DNA from: Lottia gigantea
Taxonomy: Eukaryota > Mollusca > Gastropoda > Lottiidae
Direction of reading: 5' to 3'
DNA: 64,000 nucleotides
Assembly (NCBI RefSeq): GCF_000327385.1
Contig: NW_008709945.1
Location: 1,112,459-1,176,458 of the forward strand
Shown here in pieces: positions 1-13,900 of this stretch; within the stretch, counting starts at the first letter, position 1, and every line of letters starts with the position of its first letter. The notes beneath the pieces were generated by a model. That model was not told the DNA's origin. It made no database searches and saw only the letters and a program-made list of their open reading frames with translations. Made by a program: the position numbers and the translations under genes.

Positions 1-462
1 CCCTTACATTATCATAAAATATTCCAGAGCAGATCGTTCTCTATTAATATGTTAATTTTCAATCCAAACAAATAACTTATAATTGTCATGTGATGTAATG
101 ACTAAGTTTATGTGTAAATTTGACTATAATAAATGTCAAGCCAACGTCTATAATCTTTTAAGTTTTTTGAACTTGGTTCCAGCTTTCAAAAAGTAACACA
201 AATATTGAAATTCTTCATTATCATATATAATACATTTCACTTAAAATCAAAAGGAAGGATAGATTTCACTGCTGAATTCCTCACATATTTTTAATCGGTT
301 TGGGAAAATCAGAAACAAACAAGTCAAAAGTGGAATTGATGAATTAGGAAATAGGAAATTATTTTATCAATCCTGATCACACAAAACAATCACTCCAAAC
401 ATTTACATATTAATAGTGGAAACTTTTTAACCAACCCTCACTTCAACATCGATCCTTGGGAA

Positions 463-1865
463 TTTCACAAATATCTAACTTTAAGACAAATTGATTGGTC
501 AATAACTAAATTTGATCTAAAATTCAGCTTAATTAGCCAATCAGATTGCATTTCATTAAATCCGAATTTTTTCCAAGCCAGGCTTTGTGAAAAAGGGCAC
601 AGACCTGTTGTCAAGAACAACCACCATTTATTATGAGCGTCTTAATATACAATTCTATTATGCAAATCTGAGCGAAGACATATTCGAGCAAAGATCTAAT
701 TCACTAATATAGAAAATAATAATATGCAAAAACTTAACATATATTATGAAAACTCTCTCTTTAGACCAGTATATGAACAAATAATATACAATTTATTCAT
801 AAGCCAAAAATAATAAATATTGATGAAAATATAATTTAGCTTGGCTATTTATTTATACCAGTAAGTAGAAGATTGACAAAACAAGGAACCTCTTTGTATT
901 TCAAGCATTCAGCATTTTATATGCGCATTTTGACTTCATTTTATGTTGTGTTTCTCAAAAAATCCTGAATCTAGATTTAATTTCTTCAAGTTGACATTTT
1001 GATTTTTCTGATGCAAAATTGAAACTTGTGTCAAGTTATTGTCTTAAGATTTTGTAAGAAACGAGAACAGAAGATAAGATAATAATCTATTTTTTCTTCT
1101 TCCTGAAATCAAACTCAAATTTATCAAACTAGCACCAAAGCACCAGACAAAATACCGATTTCATTGCTTCTGAAGCATAATCAGGAATTAAAACACCACC
1201 ATTCTGTCAAATAATCTTGTCTTAATATAACAATTACTGGTTTCAAGCATAAGAAATACCATGTATAAAAATATAAGCACACAAGATACCTTTCAATCCA
1301 CATTACTAATTCTCCATCTTCCAATACTGAGTTGATATATTTTGATATACAATACACTGGGCACAGGGCGATATTGAATATATACCCGTACATGGCCAGA
1401 TTTGGGCACAGTACAATATCAATATAATGTTTGGGCACATAACAGCTGTACAATATACCATAATGTTTGGGCACAGTACAATTCAATGAGTATAAATGCA
1501 TATAAATTCAAATTTCCACTCAATCACATTGGCTACAAAGGGATAGGGATGATGTATTAACCACTTATATCTGATCTAAGCCTTTTTTGCTTTTTGATGC
1601 CCCAATTGGCAATGCCATATTTGAACTCACTAAAATGTACTCAATTTGAAAATCTAAATGCTTTTAAGAATTGCTTTTCATACTCTCTAAAGTCCAGTGT
1701 ATTTCTAGAAGAGGCCCATTTCTCTCAGAGACTTAACTTAATCAGGATTTTATCATGGTTAGTAAAGTATTAAAATTTTGTTTCATTATTCCATCAGATT
1801 ACTGTATTTCATCAAAACTGGATCTCTTCTTAGCAGGGTTTGTGAAAAAGGGCACTGACACGTAG
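463..1865. repeat. Two diverged copies of a dispersed repeat (about 463-615 and 1740-1865)
   Basis: Both copies end in the near-identical tail GGTTTGTGAAAAAGGGCAC (first copy GGCTTTGTGAAAAAGGGCAC). Both are preceded by a similarly spaced stretch containing ATCAGATT and ATTTCATNAAA. The parts upstream of the tail are strongly diverged. No coding content or terminal inverted repeats were recognised. The interval between the two copies (616-1739) is not part of the repeat. Confidence 0.45.
1340..1490. repeat. Short degenerate tandem repeat with TTTGGGCACA core
   Basis: Four spaced copies of GGGCACA, three of them as TTTGGGCACA, alternate with AATAT-rich spacers and CAGTACAAT. It looks like a small decayed minisatellite. 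The 106-codon open frame read through it on the minus strand is an accident of the repeat. Confidence 0.45.
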
Positions 1866-1950
1866 GGACTCCACCCAAAATCTGGCTATGTTAGGAGAAG
1901 CACTTACAATAGATATATAATAATGGAAGCGCATTATTATCAGAGTAATA

Positions 1951-4900
1951 TTATTGTATAGAGCAAGATTTTTCTTCATCCAATGGAATACGACCTTCAG
2001 ATATCTTTTTATCTAGCAGCTCATCTTCTTCAATACTAGAATGAAAATAATTAACTAAATAATCTTTTAATATGATCAGATTAACGGATTAAAGATTATC
2101 ATAATTTCTTATCATTTTAATGCCTTAATCTGATTGATATTCATAAGAAATGATTAAATTTAATGGAACAATAAATAAAAATAGAGCTCAAAGCATTAAT
2201 TGCAGAGCGATATAGAAATATTAAAACAGAGCACACCAATTGAAACTGGTCTGTTATCATAAATAATTTGATGTTTTATTTTATCACGTTTCCAAGGCCG
2301 CAACACAATCCAAGTTAAAATGAGGCAAAGGGTGTGTGGTTGGATTTCAGTTGCAAAATATAAAAGACATTTCTACAGTTTGGTCACTGCAGCCTTGTTT
2401 TCTAAATCATTACTCCCATAAAAGGGAAAAAATTATCATGCATTCTTGAATCCTTTAGAGATTTGGGAATCTGGAATCTGCATGCAAGTGCAGAAGAGAG
2501 AACATGCAATGCATGTTAGTATGGTATTATTTTAATTTCTGCAAAAAATTGATTCTGTTAAATTGAAGAGGTTTCCCTAATTCAATTTGACATTTTGATT
2601 TGAAGATTCATTTCTGGTATGATATATCTATGTGAGGTTTTTCCTCATAAACATATTCGCTTTTCGTTTGTTTTTTCAGTTCAATCTTTTGATATGCAAA
2701 TTTCTTGAGACTTTTATGAGATTCACTATGAATGAGGAACAATTCCTGATTATTAAAAATGAAAATTTCGATCTTATGAATATCTTAAATCATTGAAAAA
2801 ACATCCCTATTTCAATTTCAAAAAATCTGAAGTGTATGTCAACCTTCCCTATTTCATTTGTTTCATTATCATTAACCAAAAATCCCTAAACACTCAAACC
2901 TTATTAAGAAATATACCCCTTCCAGTAATAGAAAGTTTAAAGAATTTCATGGCATATTGACTGATGATATCACAAGTTTTATATTGTCAATGATAGAGGA
3001 AGAGTGAAAACTGATAGTGTTTATTAGATGATATATGATCTTACATTAAACACAGGTATATAGTGTTTACCGTTATCATATATAGCTAGTGACCATCATA
3101 TTTTAATTCAAATAATTTTTGAAACACCAAACAAATTTTCATGAACAATTAAAAAATATGAATTTTGAAAACTTTGCTATTATTTCTAGTAAATTTTAAA
3201 TATTTTATTCAGTGATAAATTTTTCATATTTTAATTCTGATCTTAGAAAAATTCTAAAACACAAAACAAATTTTTATAAAGAGAAAATGATATGAATTTT
3301 GGAAAACTTGCAGTTTTATATATATATATTGGTTTTATGAAATGTTTTATTTTCTTCAAAGTTATTAGTTTAATTCTGAAAATTTTGGAAATACAAGACA
3401 AATTTGAAAAATAAATTGCAATTTTGATTTTAATATTGTCCTTTAAAACACACAGCCAATTTTGAAAAAAGGTTATGAAAGATATAAAATTTAAAAACAT
3501 GCTGTAATATTATTGTATTCAATAATTCATTCCTATTTTAATTCCGATTTTAATTCTAAAAGACTCAACTGATCCAATGTTGTCGAAACACATTACAAGT
3601 GTTCGTCTATAAGACTGGACTGATCCAGACTAACATACTTGTACTCTCTATTGTCATGTAATTGAATAACTAACATCTTATAGTTTATATATCAATTTAG
3701 TTCCCTTTTATTTAGTTTATTGGCTCACAACTCCAACCATGTTCAATCAACTTTCCACTGTTTACTCTCGGTATCAAATGAACGTTGTGTGAGCCAGGGC
3801 TCGGCCCGCGGTGCCTTTCTGTCTATTCGGCATATTGTTATCATCTTTCTGACCCCACAAATAATTAACGAACAATTGCTTGATCTACTTACACGGCATA
3901 TATAAACTTTATTTCTATTTGTATATAGAAAGGTGATGTATCACATGACTTAGATCCTCTTTCTCAAATTAAGCACACGAGACCCCTGTGAAGAATTTGA
4001 CTCGTAAGTGAGAACAACGTTTGATATTTGATTGATATGCAAACTGAGTTTTTGTAGAAGAATAAACAGATGATACCAACAAATCACTTTCTTTTATTTA
4101 TGATATTCTTACAGTGATTGAAAGACTCAGTAGGGGTTAATTTTATGTTTGAAAACTTGAATATTAATATCTCAATAATACTCAATTCATATTGACAATA
4201 TAAAGTTTAGGAAAATAAATTCTATGTCAATTGGTTTAAAGAGACAGGTTTGCCTTCTGTTTGACCAATTTCTTTTATTTCTTAGCTAAGTTTATCAATA
4301 ATAGTGTTCACAGCTCAACATCGAAATTTTAGCCTTCAAATCCCTGTGTATAAAATTATCAACCCCTAAAATGGCAAACCATGCATTGCACAAAAATTTT
4401 AAGCATTTTTGCTTTTGAATCATAAGGATATAGTTACTAGTAGTAAAACCAAAAAATCCAGATCTGCATTGATCACATCATCATCCTGGCAAAACAAAGA
4501 CACAATTAAATTACAATCACAATCACAAAGATTTAAAACTTACGCTCTCTCTTGGGAGTCTAAATGTTGAACCAATTCATCGCGTTTATCAACTATCTGT
4601 ACTAATTCTTCCAGTAATAATCTTTCACGTTTTTTCTGAGCTTCCGTCTTCTGCCAGTCTGAAAATATATAAAAGATATTCACTAATTACTAAACCTCAA
4701 ACAAAACATTACATGATCCAACTACAAGCTAATTTTCTTCTGAAGATTAAACTATTTAACTTAATAAATCAAGATTGATTTCCAAAATGAAAATCATGAT
4801 CAAAAGAACACAATATCAACTCGTGTGTTGAACATTTATTCTTAATTTTAAATCTTTGGTAAAACATACGTCTTAATTCCATTAACCATCTTAGTGTTAT

Positions 4901-7900
4901 TGATATTTGACATCATTTGCTGGCTTTCATCCTCATTTATGATTGTTTTACTTTCATATTTTGTAAGTATATATGTATTTGTATATGATACAATATTTAT
5001 TATAAATACAATATACAATTTATTCTTGATTAAAATATTTACTCTTCAGCCCAATAAATCATTAAAAACAATAAACTATAACAAGATGGAGGCAGCTAAT
5101 CCCAGATTAAGACATATTGAAGAGGTTTGAATTGTAGTAAGACCTTGATGGTTCTGACCGTCGTCCTATAGCGTCCACCATACTTGAGACGTAATGTAAC
5201 ACTATTTGAAGCAGGTGGTAAAACATGTAGGAGAACACTAAACGCTACAGTTTCAGCCTGTCATCATTTACATAGTTCTACTTTCGCTTTTCTTACAACT
5301 GTTGTGTAGCTTGTTAATCAGAGGGCCACGCGTAGAAAAGAACCCTCCATTATACCCAAAACAAAGTGTTTAGTGTCAGTTTACTGTTGTCTGTAATCTG
5401 CAGTTTGTCACTGTAACACACCAAACAGAGATTGTGACAGTTACATGAAATCTAATCCAGCTTTATAGACACTGTAAACATCCAGCATATGGTGCCCAAA
5501 CAGGACTGGCGTGTGGACTGCCGACATGTTAACCCTTGTGCCGACATGTTAACCCTTATGCCGCCATGATGACAAGATCAAATTGTACAGGAACTAAATA
5601 TCAATTAAAGGATCATCTAATTAGTTATAATTAATTAGGCTTTGTTCATTTGTACTTCAATGTTATTTGCAATTGCGGAAAATCTTTGAAAATCAATATA
5701 TCTTCTTTTCCATGACAAATTCAAAGGATTCAAAGACACAAAAACTGACATGAAAGTGGACACAGTTTCTGAATTTTTTGACAGTTGTTGACAGATCAAT
5801 AAAACTTTACCAAAGGCCACCATAAAATAAAACCCTTTTAAAACATTCTTTTTTTGAACAATTGAGGCCATATTGCATGTTTTCTAAGTGGACACAAATA
5901 AAATAGCCTGAAGAAACTGGACAATTTCTGACCATTAAAACAAGCCAGACATAATATACTTGAATTTCTAACGGGGCTGAAATACAAACAAATACGTTGA
6001 CAGGTTTTTAGGGGAGGTTTTCGGCTGACTAAACAGCTCTTGTCCACCATGTCTGCTTCACTTAGGATCCATTATTACCCTCCAACTACAGTCAGCGGTC
6101 AGCTATAACCAATGTTTACTCAGTCATTTAAAAGTAAAATTTGAAGTGCTTGTGTATTTAAAATGGTTGAATATTGTCTAATTAATGAAGAGCTAGTTAA
6201 ATGAACCTAAAGGCAAATTGAGTCTCAAGTTGTGTTGATCGATGACATTTTACTCTTCAACCTCTCTCTATCAAAATAGTCACTTAAACAGATTCAACAT
6301 CAGCGCCATCTCAAAACTTTCAACAATGTTATGGCATTTGGCATTTTATGAATAAACAGACCTGTATTTTAAATGCATGTTTCGAAAATTAATCTTTTTC
6401 TATCGATATTAAAATGCTTACATTCACTAATAAAATTTTTATATATATATATATGTACAGTATTGACAGGAACTGCTTGTAAAACTTGTTCAAGTTAATT
6501 CATAAATTCTAACTGAAGAAGTGATTATCAAAGGAGGAATTAACACAAATCGATGTTTATCACAATATATCATGAATATATAATTATATATATTGTGAAA
6601 CATATACAGCAGTAATTAGGAGGTAGTAGCATTGGTAAAAATTGGTAAAAAAAAAATGGTTGGGGGTTGAGGAGAGAGGGGAGGGAAGAGTGCATGTAAA
6701 TTCAAATGATAACACTCACCATCAATAGCCATCATGGCCTGTAATTCTCTCTTTAATAAATCACAGCGTTTCTCTAGATCATCTTCTTTCTCTCTGGAAA
6801 ATAAAATAAAATATTTTTATCCAATAAAGAAAGAGCCAACTAATTTTATCTATTATAGTATTTCAAATATTCAAAGAAAGACACAGGAATAACCACATTC
6901 AACATTTTCAAAAAATATTCGGGAATCTAATTTCTAGTAATAATTCAGTCATAACATTTAAGTTTTTAACACAATCTTAAACTCTTTATAGATTTGAATT
7001 TTTATTCCAAACATTAACAATTCAACATCAATTTCAAAATTATATTTATTCATCTCTTAATGCATTTAAAATTGTATAATATTTGAAAGTGTCATAAATA
7101 AGAGTAAAATACGAAATAATATTATTTTTAATTGCCACCATGAATTAATTTAGAATAATATCTTTCTGTAATTTCTCAGTTCACTGAATCATTACAGACC
7201 ACAAGTTAGTGCCAACATTCAAAATAACACTATTGTCACAGTGAATAAAAGATAAGGGATTAAAATGTGAGCCCTGAGGTCTACTCGCCTAATCTCTATG
7301 AAAATTATGTTAATTTTAATAAAACAAGGATAATTTTGTTGAAAGTTTTGTTTACTTGGCATGGACAAAATGTTGGATACAATGACATCATAATATTTAT
7401 TCAAATACTAATACTGAATTTGTATAATTTCACTACCACAAACTATATTTGAATACATGCGATTATTTTTTAACCATTTTACTGGATTCCTTTGTATATA
7501 ATTTGTACAATATTTTCACTGTTAAAATAGTTCTCAATATATTAATTGTAGACCAATATAGAAATACCACTGTTAAAATAGTGCTCAATACATCAATTGT
7601 AGAGTGATTTAGAAATACCACTGTTAAAATAGTGCTCAATACATCAATTGTAGAGTGATATAGAAATAGCACTGTTAAAATAGTGCTCAATACATCAATT
7701 ATAGAGCGATATAGAAATACCACTGTTAAAATAGTGCTCAATACATCAATTGTAGGCCAATATAGAAATAGCACTGTTAAAATAGTGCTCAATACATCAA
7801 TTGTAGAGTGATATAGAAATACCACTGTTAAAATAGTGCTCAATACATCAATTGTAGAGTGATATAGATATACCACTGTTAAAATAGTGCTCAATACATC

Positions 7901-10900
7901 AATTGTAGAGCGATATAGAAATACCACTGTTAAAATAGTGCTCAATACATCAATTGTAGAGTGATATAGAAATACCACTGTTAAAATAGTGCTCAATACA
8001 TCAGTTGTAGAGTGATATAGAAATACCACTGTTAAAATAGTGCTCAATACATCAATTGTAGAGCGATATAGAAATACCACTGTTAAAATAGTGCTCAATA
8101 CATCAATTGTAGAGCGATATAGAAATATCACTGTTAAAATAGTGCTCAATACATCAATTGTAGAGTGATATAGAAATATCACTGTTAAAATAGTGCTCAA
8201 TACATCAATTGTAGAGTGATATAGAAATACCACTGTTAAAATAGTGTCCAATACATCAGTTGTAGAGTGATATAGAAATACCACTGTTAAAATTGTGCTC
8301 AATACATCAATTGTATACCGATATATGTTTTAGCCAAATTGCAAGATCTTTAAATCAAAATATCAATTTCTCAGCTTTCCCGAAATATTTCCCAATATTG
8401 CAAGCTAAATATAAAAATAAATTTGAAATAAGGAATTCACTTTTCTCTTTTCTTTGATAGTAAAAAAAATCATTAAGATTTATAAATATTGAGTTTTTAA
8501 AGAATATAATTTTAAATTTCAAGTTAACATCATAAGGTCAATGGTCTCATAAACAAAATGAAGACAACAGCAATTTCCCATTATTAAATTTCTTCTGGTA
8601 AATTAGTGAAACTGAATTAGTCTAAGTATAATATTTGGAGACAAGAATGTTATTACTTATATTATGACATATTTTGTCTACCTACTAACCAATTATCAAG
8701 GTGTGTTTACACTAGCACAGGTAATCATATCAATATATACATGAATAAGTAATGAAAGTGAAATACCTAAGTGTTTTCAATGAAAATGAAATATTTCATT
8801 AATGAAATTAAGTAAACAGACTTTTCGAAATATGAAAATTAAACCAATAAGCTTGTAGTTTAAAATGATTCTTTGGATATTTTGAATAGTATAAATATTT
8901 CAGTTTTGACCCAAAATCATACACTAAAAATCTGACTGCATACCATGCAAGAAATTCAGATTATATGTACAATATACATCAGAATTTTCATCATAAACTT
9001 GCTGAAGATAATTTGAATTTTCAATAAATATTAATCAATAGCCATTTACAAAATCAGCAGAATTTGGAAAATTGAAATAATGAAAGATTTCAAACCATTC
9101 AACCTAAATTTGATTGTACTAAATTAAAAATGAATATTAATTTGACTTTTGGCTTTAGGGATGTAACCTTTACCTTTCCTGCTGTGAGATTCACAAGTTG
9201 AGGTTACCATGTAACAATAGCGGAGACCAGTATTTGATTGTGGTAAAAGACATCAATTTGATTAGCGGTAAATCTGTATTTACTTTAATTTCCTCTCACT
9301 ATTTTCCACACACTGCCAGCAATATTAATTTACCATGCTCTGATTTCCGTGTCCAGATTTAGGCGTGAGGAATAATAAGAATCAATGTTAGCTGGTAGTG
9401 AAAATGAATTTGATGGGAAAATATCAAGATGGTGAAATTAACGTGTTTATAAAAATTCTACTTCATTGATATTTTAGACATTTTTTTTTCTTAATACAGA
9501 TTAACCACAGATCAATATCTATTTCTCTTTCAATCAAAAAAATTCAAATACCATAAATGAGATGCATTATGATTAAAACTTAGATGTTTTTAGGAATTTC
9601 TGATTCCACTTGTCATGCATCATCTGACAAAATTGTCATACATCTCCTGTCCTTGGTTCTATATTATTCAACCAATCATAAGCTCTGCTTAATAAAAAAT
9701 TTCCTTACTATTTTTGAGGAACTATGGGATATTCATTATCAAACATTGCAGACAAGCATTATTAAATGACTTTTAACAACATTTTTGTGAGATCTTATGA
9801 TGATATAATTTCGAAATTCCACAAAATTAAAGCAAAATCTAACCAGATCACAGATGGTAAATGTAGTAACCTTCAGAAAATACATGACAAATCATCCAGT
9901 ATTTTAATCAGTTTAAATAAGTGGTTGCTCAAAGTATGAACCCTCATCAGCAGATTCAGATATAAACCATAACCAGCTATTTACTATACATGATGGGAGA
10001 TTCAATGCATAGTCCTTTTCAGAATTTAAATGCACTAAAACATTCTTTTATATTATAAAAGGCAAGAAAATTAAATGCAGACTGCAGAAAATGAAACACA
10101 AAAATTCCAACTCATCTGGGATCTCATCAGTGCACTTAACAATGGACAGAAAATTTCTTTTTCATTTTATAATTTCAAAACTTAAAAAACAGCTTTTTAA
10201 TTTTTATAATTTTAAGCATCTTTCTAAATTTTAAAATTCTGAATTCACCGAGGAATATTACATCAAAGGTTATAAATTTTATACTAGTTACACAAAATAA
10301 AGTTTAATTTCAATCACACTGGATAAAAAAATGATTTTTTTCATGCAGATAATGGAGAAATAATTAATTTGGTACGATCCCAAGAAAAAGTATAATCCAG
10401 GGATTATATTAATTATATAGCAAGAAGAAATAGTTGGAGGCAATATGACTGTTAGCTATCACTAGATTACTATCTTCCCATGTTAGTATGGCGACTGAAT
10501 GGACACATTATGAGCAAAAAGAAAATAGAGACCAGTTTCTCAAAAACTTAAAGCCATCAAGGGTTTGTAAAGAAGTTTACTAAACTTTGCATGTGTATCG
10601 GGGGACATCAATTTGTACCATTCCAATTTTCTGTAATTCCAATAAGACAAAGCATTTGATAAAGTCACTATCACAAAGGGCCTTATATAATATAAACAGA
10701 TTTTGCGATTGTGACGTTATCAGACGCTTAGTTTTAGAGGAATTGTAGGGACCGCTGGATGCTGGATATGAGCATGAGCATGAGTATCATATCATATTAT
10801 CGTTTAATTGTATTTTACTTTCATTCAGTTAGAGAAAAAATGTCATAATTTCAATTTAGAACTATTTTCCTTGCCAATGATTTGAAAAAAAAATAGAACA

Positions 10901-13900
10901 CAAAATATTCAATGAAATTTGAAATATTTTTGGTAAAAACTTGAAAATATAAAGAAAGGAAACCAAGACTAATAATGATTCCAATAAAACTATGGCTAAA
11001 TGATCAACTCATTTGACAACAGCTAAATACACACTGAAAGCTGATTACAACTTTTTCTCTCTCCAATCAATCCCTAGGGGTGGGGATTAAACTTGAGGCA
11101 GGCGTACCAATGGCTAGCAGACGACAGCAAGCAAAGTACTCCAAATTAACAGATTACACTTACAAGCAAATTACTATTGATTTCTACATCCTTTCAAAGA
11201 AAAAGTGATACGTCGGCCGAGAAAAGCTGCTTATCCTAAATTCTCTTTGATGGGATCCATGTTCTTCATGTGGCAGACAAAATACGCAAAAAGCAATCCG
11301 CGGCAAATAACATAATTGTATCAATATTTAGCTGACGGCTCAATCTGGCGCTGACAAAAATCCCCTGCCCTATTTCAGTGTAATCCCCCCATCATATAAT
11401 AATGTGTCTCTCTTATTGTAAGAGATTAGTATTTTATCATTATAAATGATGAAGTAGAAAAACAAAGATTTGAGGAAAGCTTTTGGCTGTCATCAATCAA
11501 GAGGTACTATAAATGTGGTAATGACAGTTACTAGCTTATGCTACTTCAGTCGGCAGTCAGCTAAATGCCTTTAAGTGGATATGCAACTCCAACATATTTC
11601 TATGAAGAAGATCTCTTTATTTGTTACCTTGGCCAGTGGTTACAATAGGAGTTTTAATAAGTTATCGAAATGCATTCAATCAGATATGCAACTGTGCAGA
11701 TAACAATGAGAAATTTTGCATGTAAGTAACTCTGACTTTAAACAGTCGTCAACTGATCTGAGATTTTTTTATTGCCAAACATGTTGAATCTAAAAGGCAT
11801 TGGTGGTTGATTAATCAGTGACAATCTATGTCAATGACCATAAATAATATTATAGCTGCACATGAACCAAGGGACATAACTCCAAAATAACATGTCCTCT
11901 AAAATTTTGAACACTTATCGAACAGGTGGACAAAGGGAGATAACAACTGAAGAAATCACAATCAGACCAAACTGGTTACACAATTCTGTCATCTTTACAC
12001 ATTTTCCTCCATTATACAAGAAATTGTGTAAACTAAAATGTTAACTTTGTCAAAGTTCTATCATGCAAACCATAGCATTTTGTATTTCAAGCTGTTTACA
12101 AGATTTCAAGATTACAAATAGATTACTTACAAAATATTCAGTTGCATTTGACGTCTGATCAAAGCATTTCTTTTATTTACCAACATAAACCATTCCTGCA
12201 TTAAATGTTCTTCTAAGGCTTTGTTTTTACCTAAAATCATATATTCAATCAATCAAGGAAAATAAATACCACTTTGAAATTTAAAAGGCATATATAATAT
12301 AGCTAATTCAAACAGAGTCTCTGTCTATGGCATGGACTTTAACACCATTCTGAAAGCTAAAAAATAGTTAAAAAATATCAATCATTATGTCAATTATAAG
12401 CTTTTGCTGCATGAAACTTTTGTGCCAGTATCAGAAAGCTGATACTTGGGCTATACGTTCAGGACATGAGCTCAAATTTTCTGCTACAAAATTGCTGCAT
12501 TAACTGAACTGAACAGTAATGGAATCATGAAAGAAGAAAACTTTACTGCATGTGTAAGGATATTGGTTTTATATTAAGGTTATACTGTACTAATAGTACA
12601 GAACACAGTTATCATATAGAGTTATGTCCCTTGAGTTCAGTTTTTATTAAGAGTGACAGCCCTGGAAAGGAACATGCAGTCTTCAAGAGACACCATTACA
12701 TGTACTACCTACTAGTGATTAAACTTTATGTCTTTTATACAGACTTATTGTTTGTAACAAATATCACAGCATGTAAAACATTTCCAGAAAGACAGATCTA
12801 AAATAAGCCATTGTCTATCTCAGTTACAATAAACAAACCCCATACCTTTATTCATGACTCTCCGTAGTTGTTTCTCCAGTTTCGAGGCTTGATCATCAAT
12901 TTGTTGCTGTTCAATTTCTAAAGCTTCCATCTCGGAATGAACATATTGATTGGTGTCCCGTAAGTCTTCATCAGATGTCACTTGTAGTCCCAGATCATCA
13001 GATCCATCATCAGAATCATCTTGTTCACCATCAGAACCTAGACTACCATCATTACAACTACCTACAAATTTATATAAATAAAGGTTTATCAAGCTATAGG
13101 CCTACTTATTTCATTTTTTGTGGTTTAGTCAGTTGTCCAGATTTCACATGGTAACATGGTAACATGGTTTTGGTTATTCAACATCATAGACGTTTGGGAT
13201 TATTATTTGTAAATAAAGCAAAATAAAAAAATTGGGTCATTTTAGAATTAATAATGCTCAAATCTGCAGATACCAGAGAATTAGGCATCTTTCCTCTTCA
13301 TTCCTACCAACCCAGCTTTAAATGGGTACAGATAATCTGGGAAAGAGTAATGCTAATAAGTTTGATTAAGGAACAATTAGTAGAAAGGATCCTTGTGAAC
13401 CCAAGTTGTTATCCTTGAAAAAATGGTTGTTTGTTTCTTTGTTTTCCCTTTGTCTAAAACTTAAATCTGAACTGTTCATTAATAGTTGAAATCCATTCTA
13501 AAAATTGAATCACCTAGAGGTATCAATGAGATCCTAAGTATAGAAAAAGTATTCAGGGATGACATATTTTCTGATGATTTCTAAGAAAAGAGATAAAAGA
13601 TGAAAAGAAAAGTTTACCTGAATCTGGTGAAATCAATTTTCTATCTGAACTATCAAATAATTTATCATCTAAACTTTTACTTCTCTGTAAGGAAAAAGGT
13701 TAATCATTGAGTACACAATCATGTAGTCTCTTTAACATATTTCTACCAGGCTTCACTTTAGCAGGTAAACCTTGTATAAGGGACAGTTCTGATAATTTTC
13801 AAACTAACCAATCAACATGCTTCAATTAGCCAATTTTAGAGATTGTTTTGTTAATGTGAACCCAAAAGCTAATGGCTTTATAGTAGGACACTTTTGATTG

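Larger units (their letters stand above)
1..1950. other. 3' flank of EHBP1, no gene
   Basis: AT-rich sequence downstream of the EHBP1 stop. Its proximal part must hold the EHBP1 3' UTR. It contains two copies of a dispersed repeat and a short degenerate tandem repeat, listed separately. The open frames here are short and show no family features. Confidence 0.6.

Noticed and set aside
1181-1501. 106-codon open frame on the minus strand
   Set aside because: Cys/Tyr-rich text produced by the TTTGGGCACA repeat; no splice or family support.
3720-3800. Inverted repeat TGGCTCACAAC ... GTTGTGTGAGCCA as transposon ends
   Set aside because: The arms are short, only about 60 bp apart, and no target duplication or second copy was found, so I cannot tell it from a chance hairpin.
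7463-8302. 279-codon minus-strand open frame of 17-residue repeats
   Set aside because: It is the 51-bp minisatellite read in its one stop-free frame. It lies within an EHBP1 intron and has no conserved protein character.
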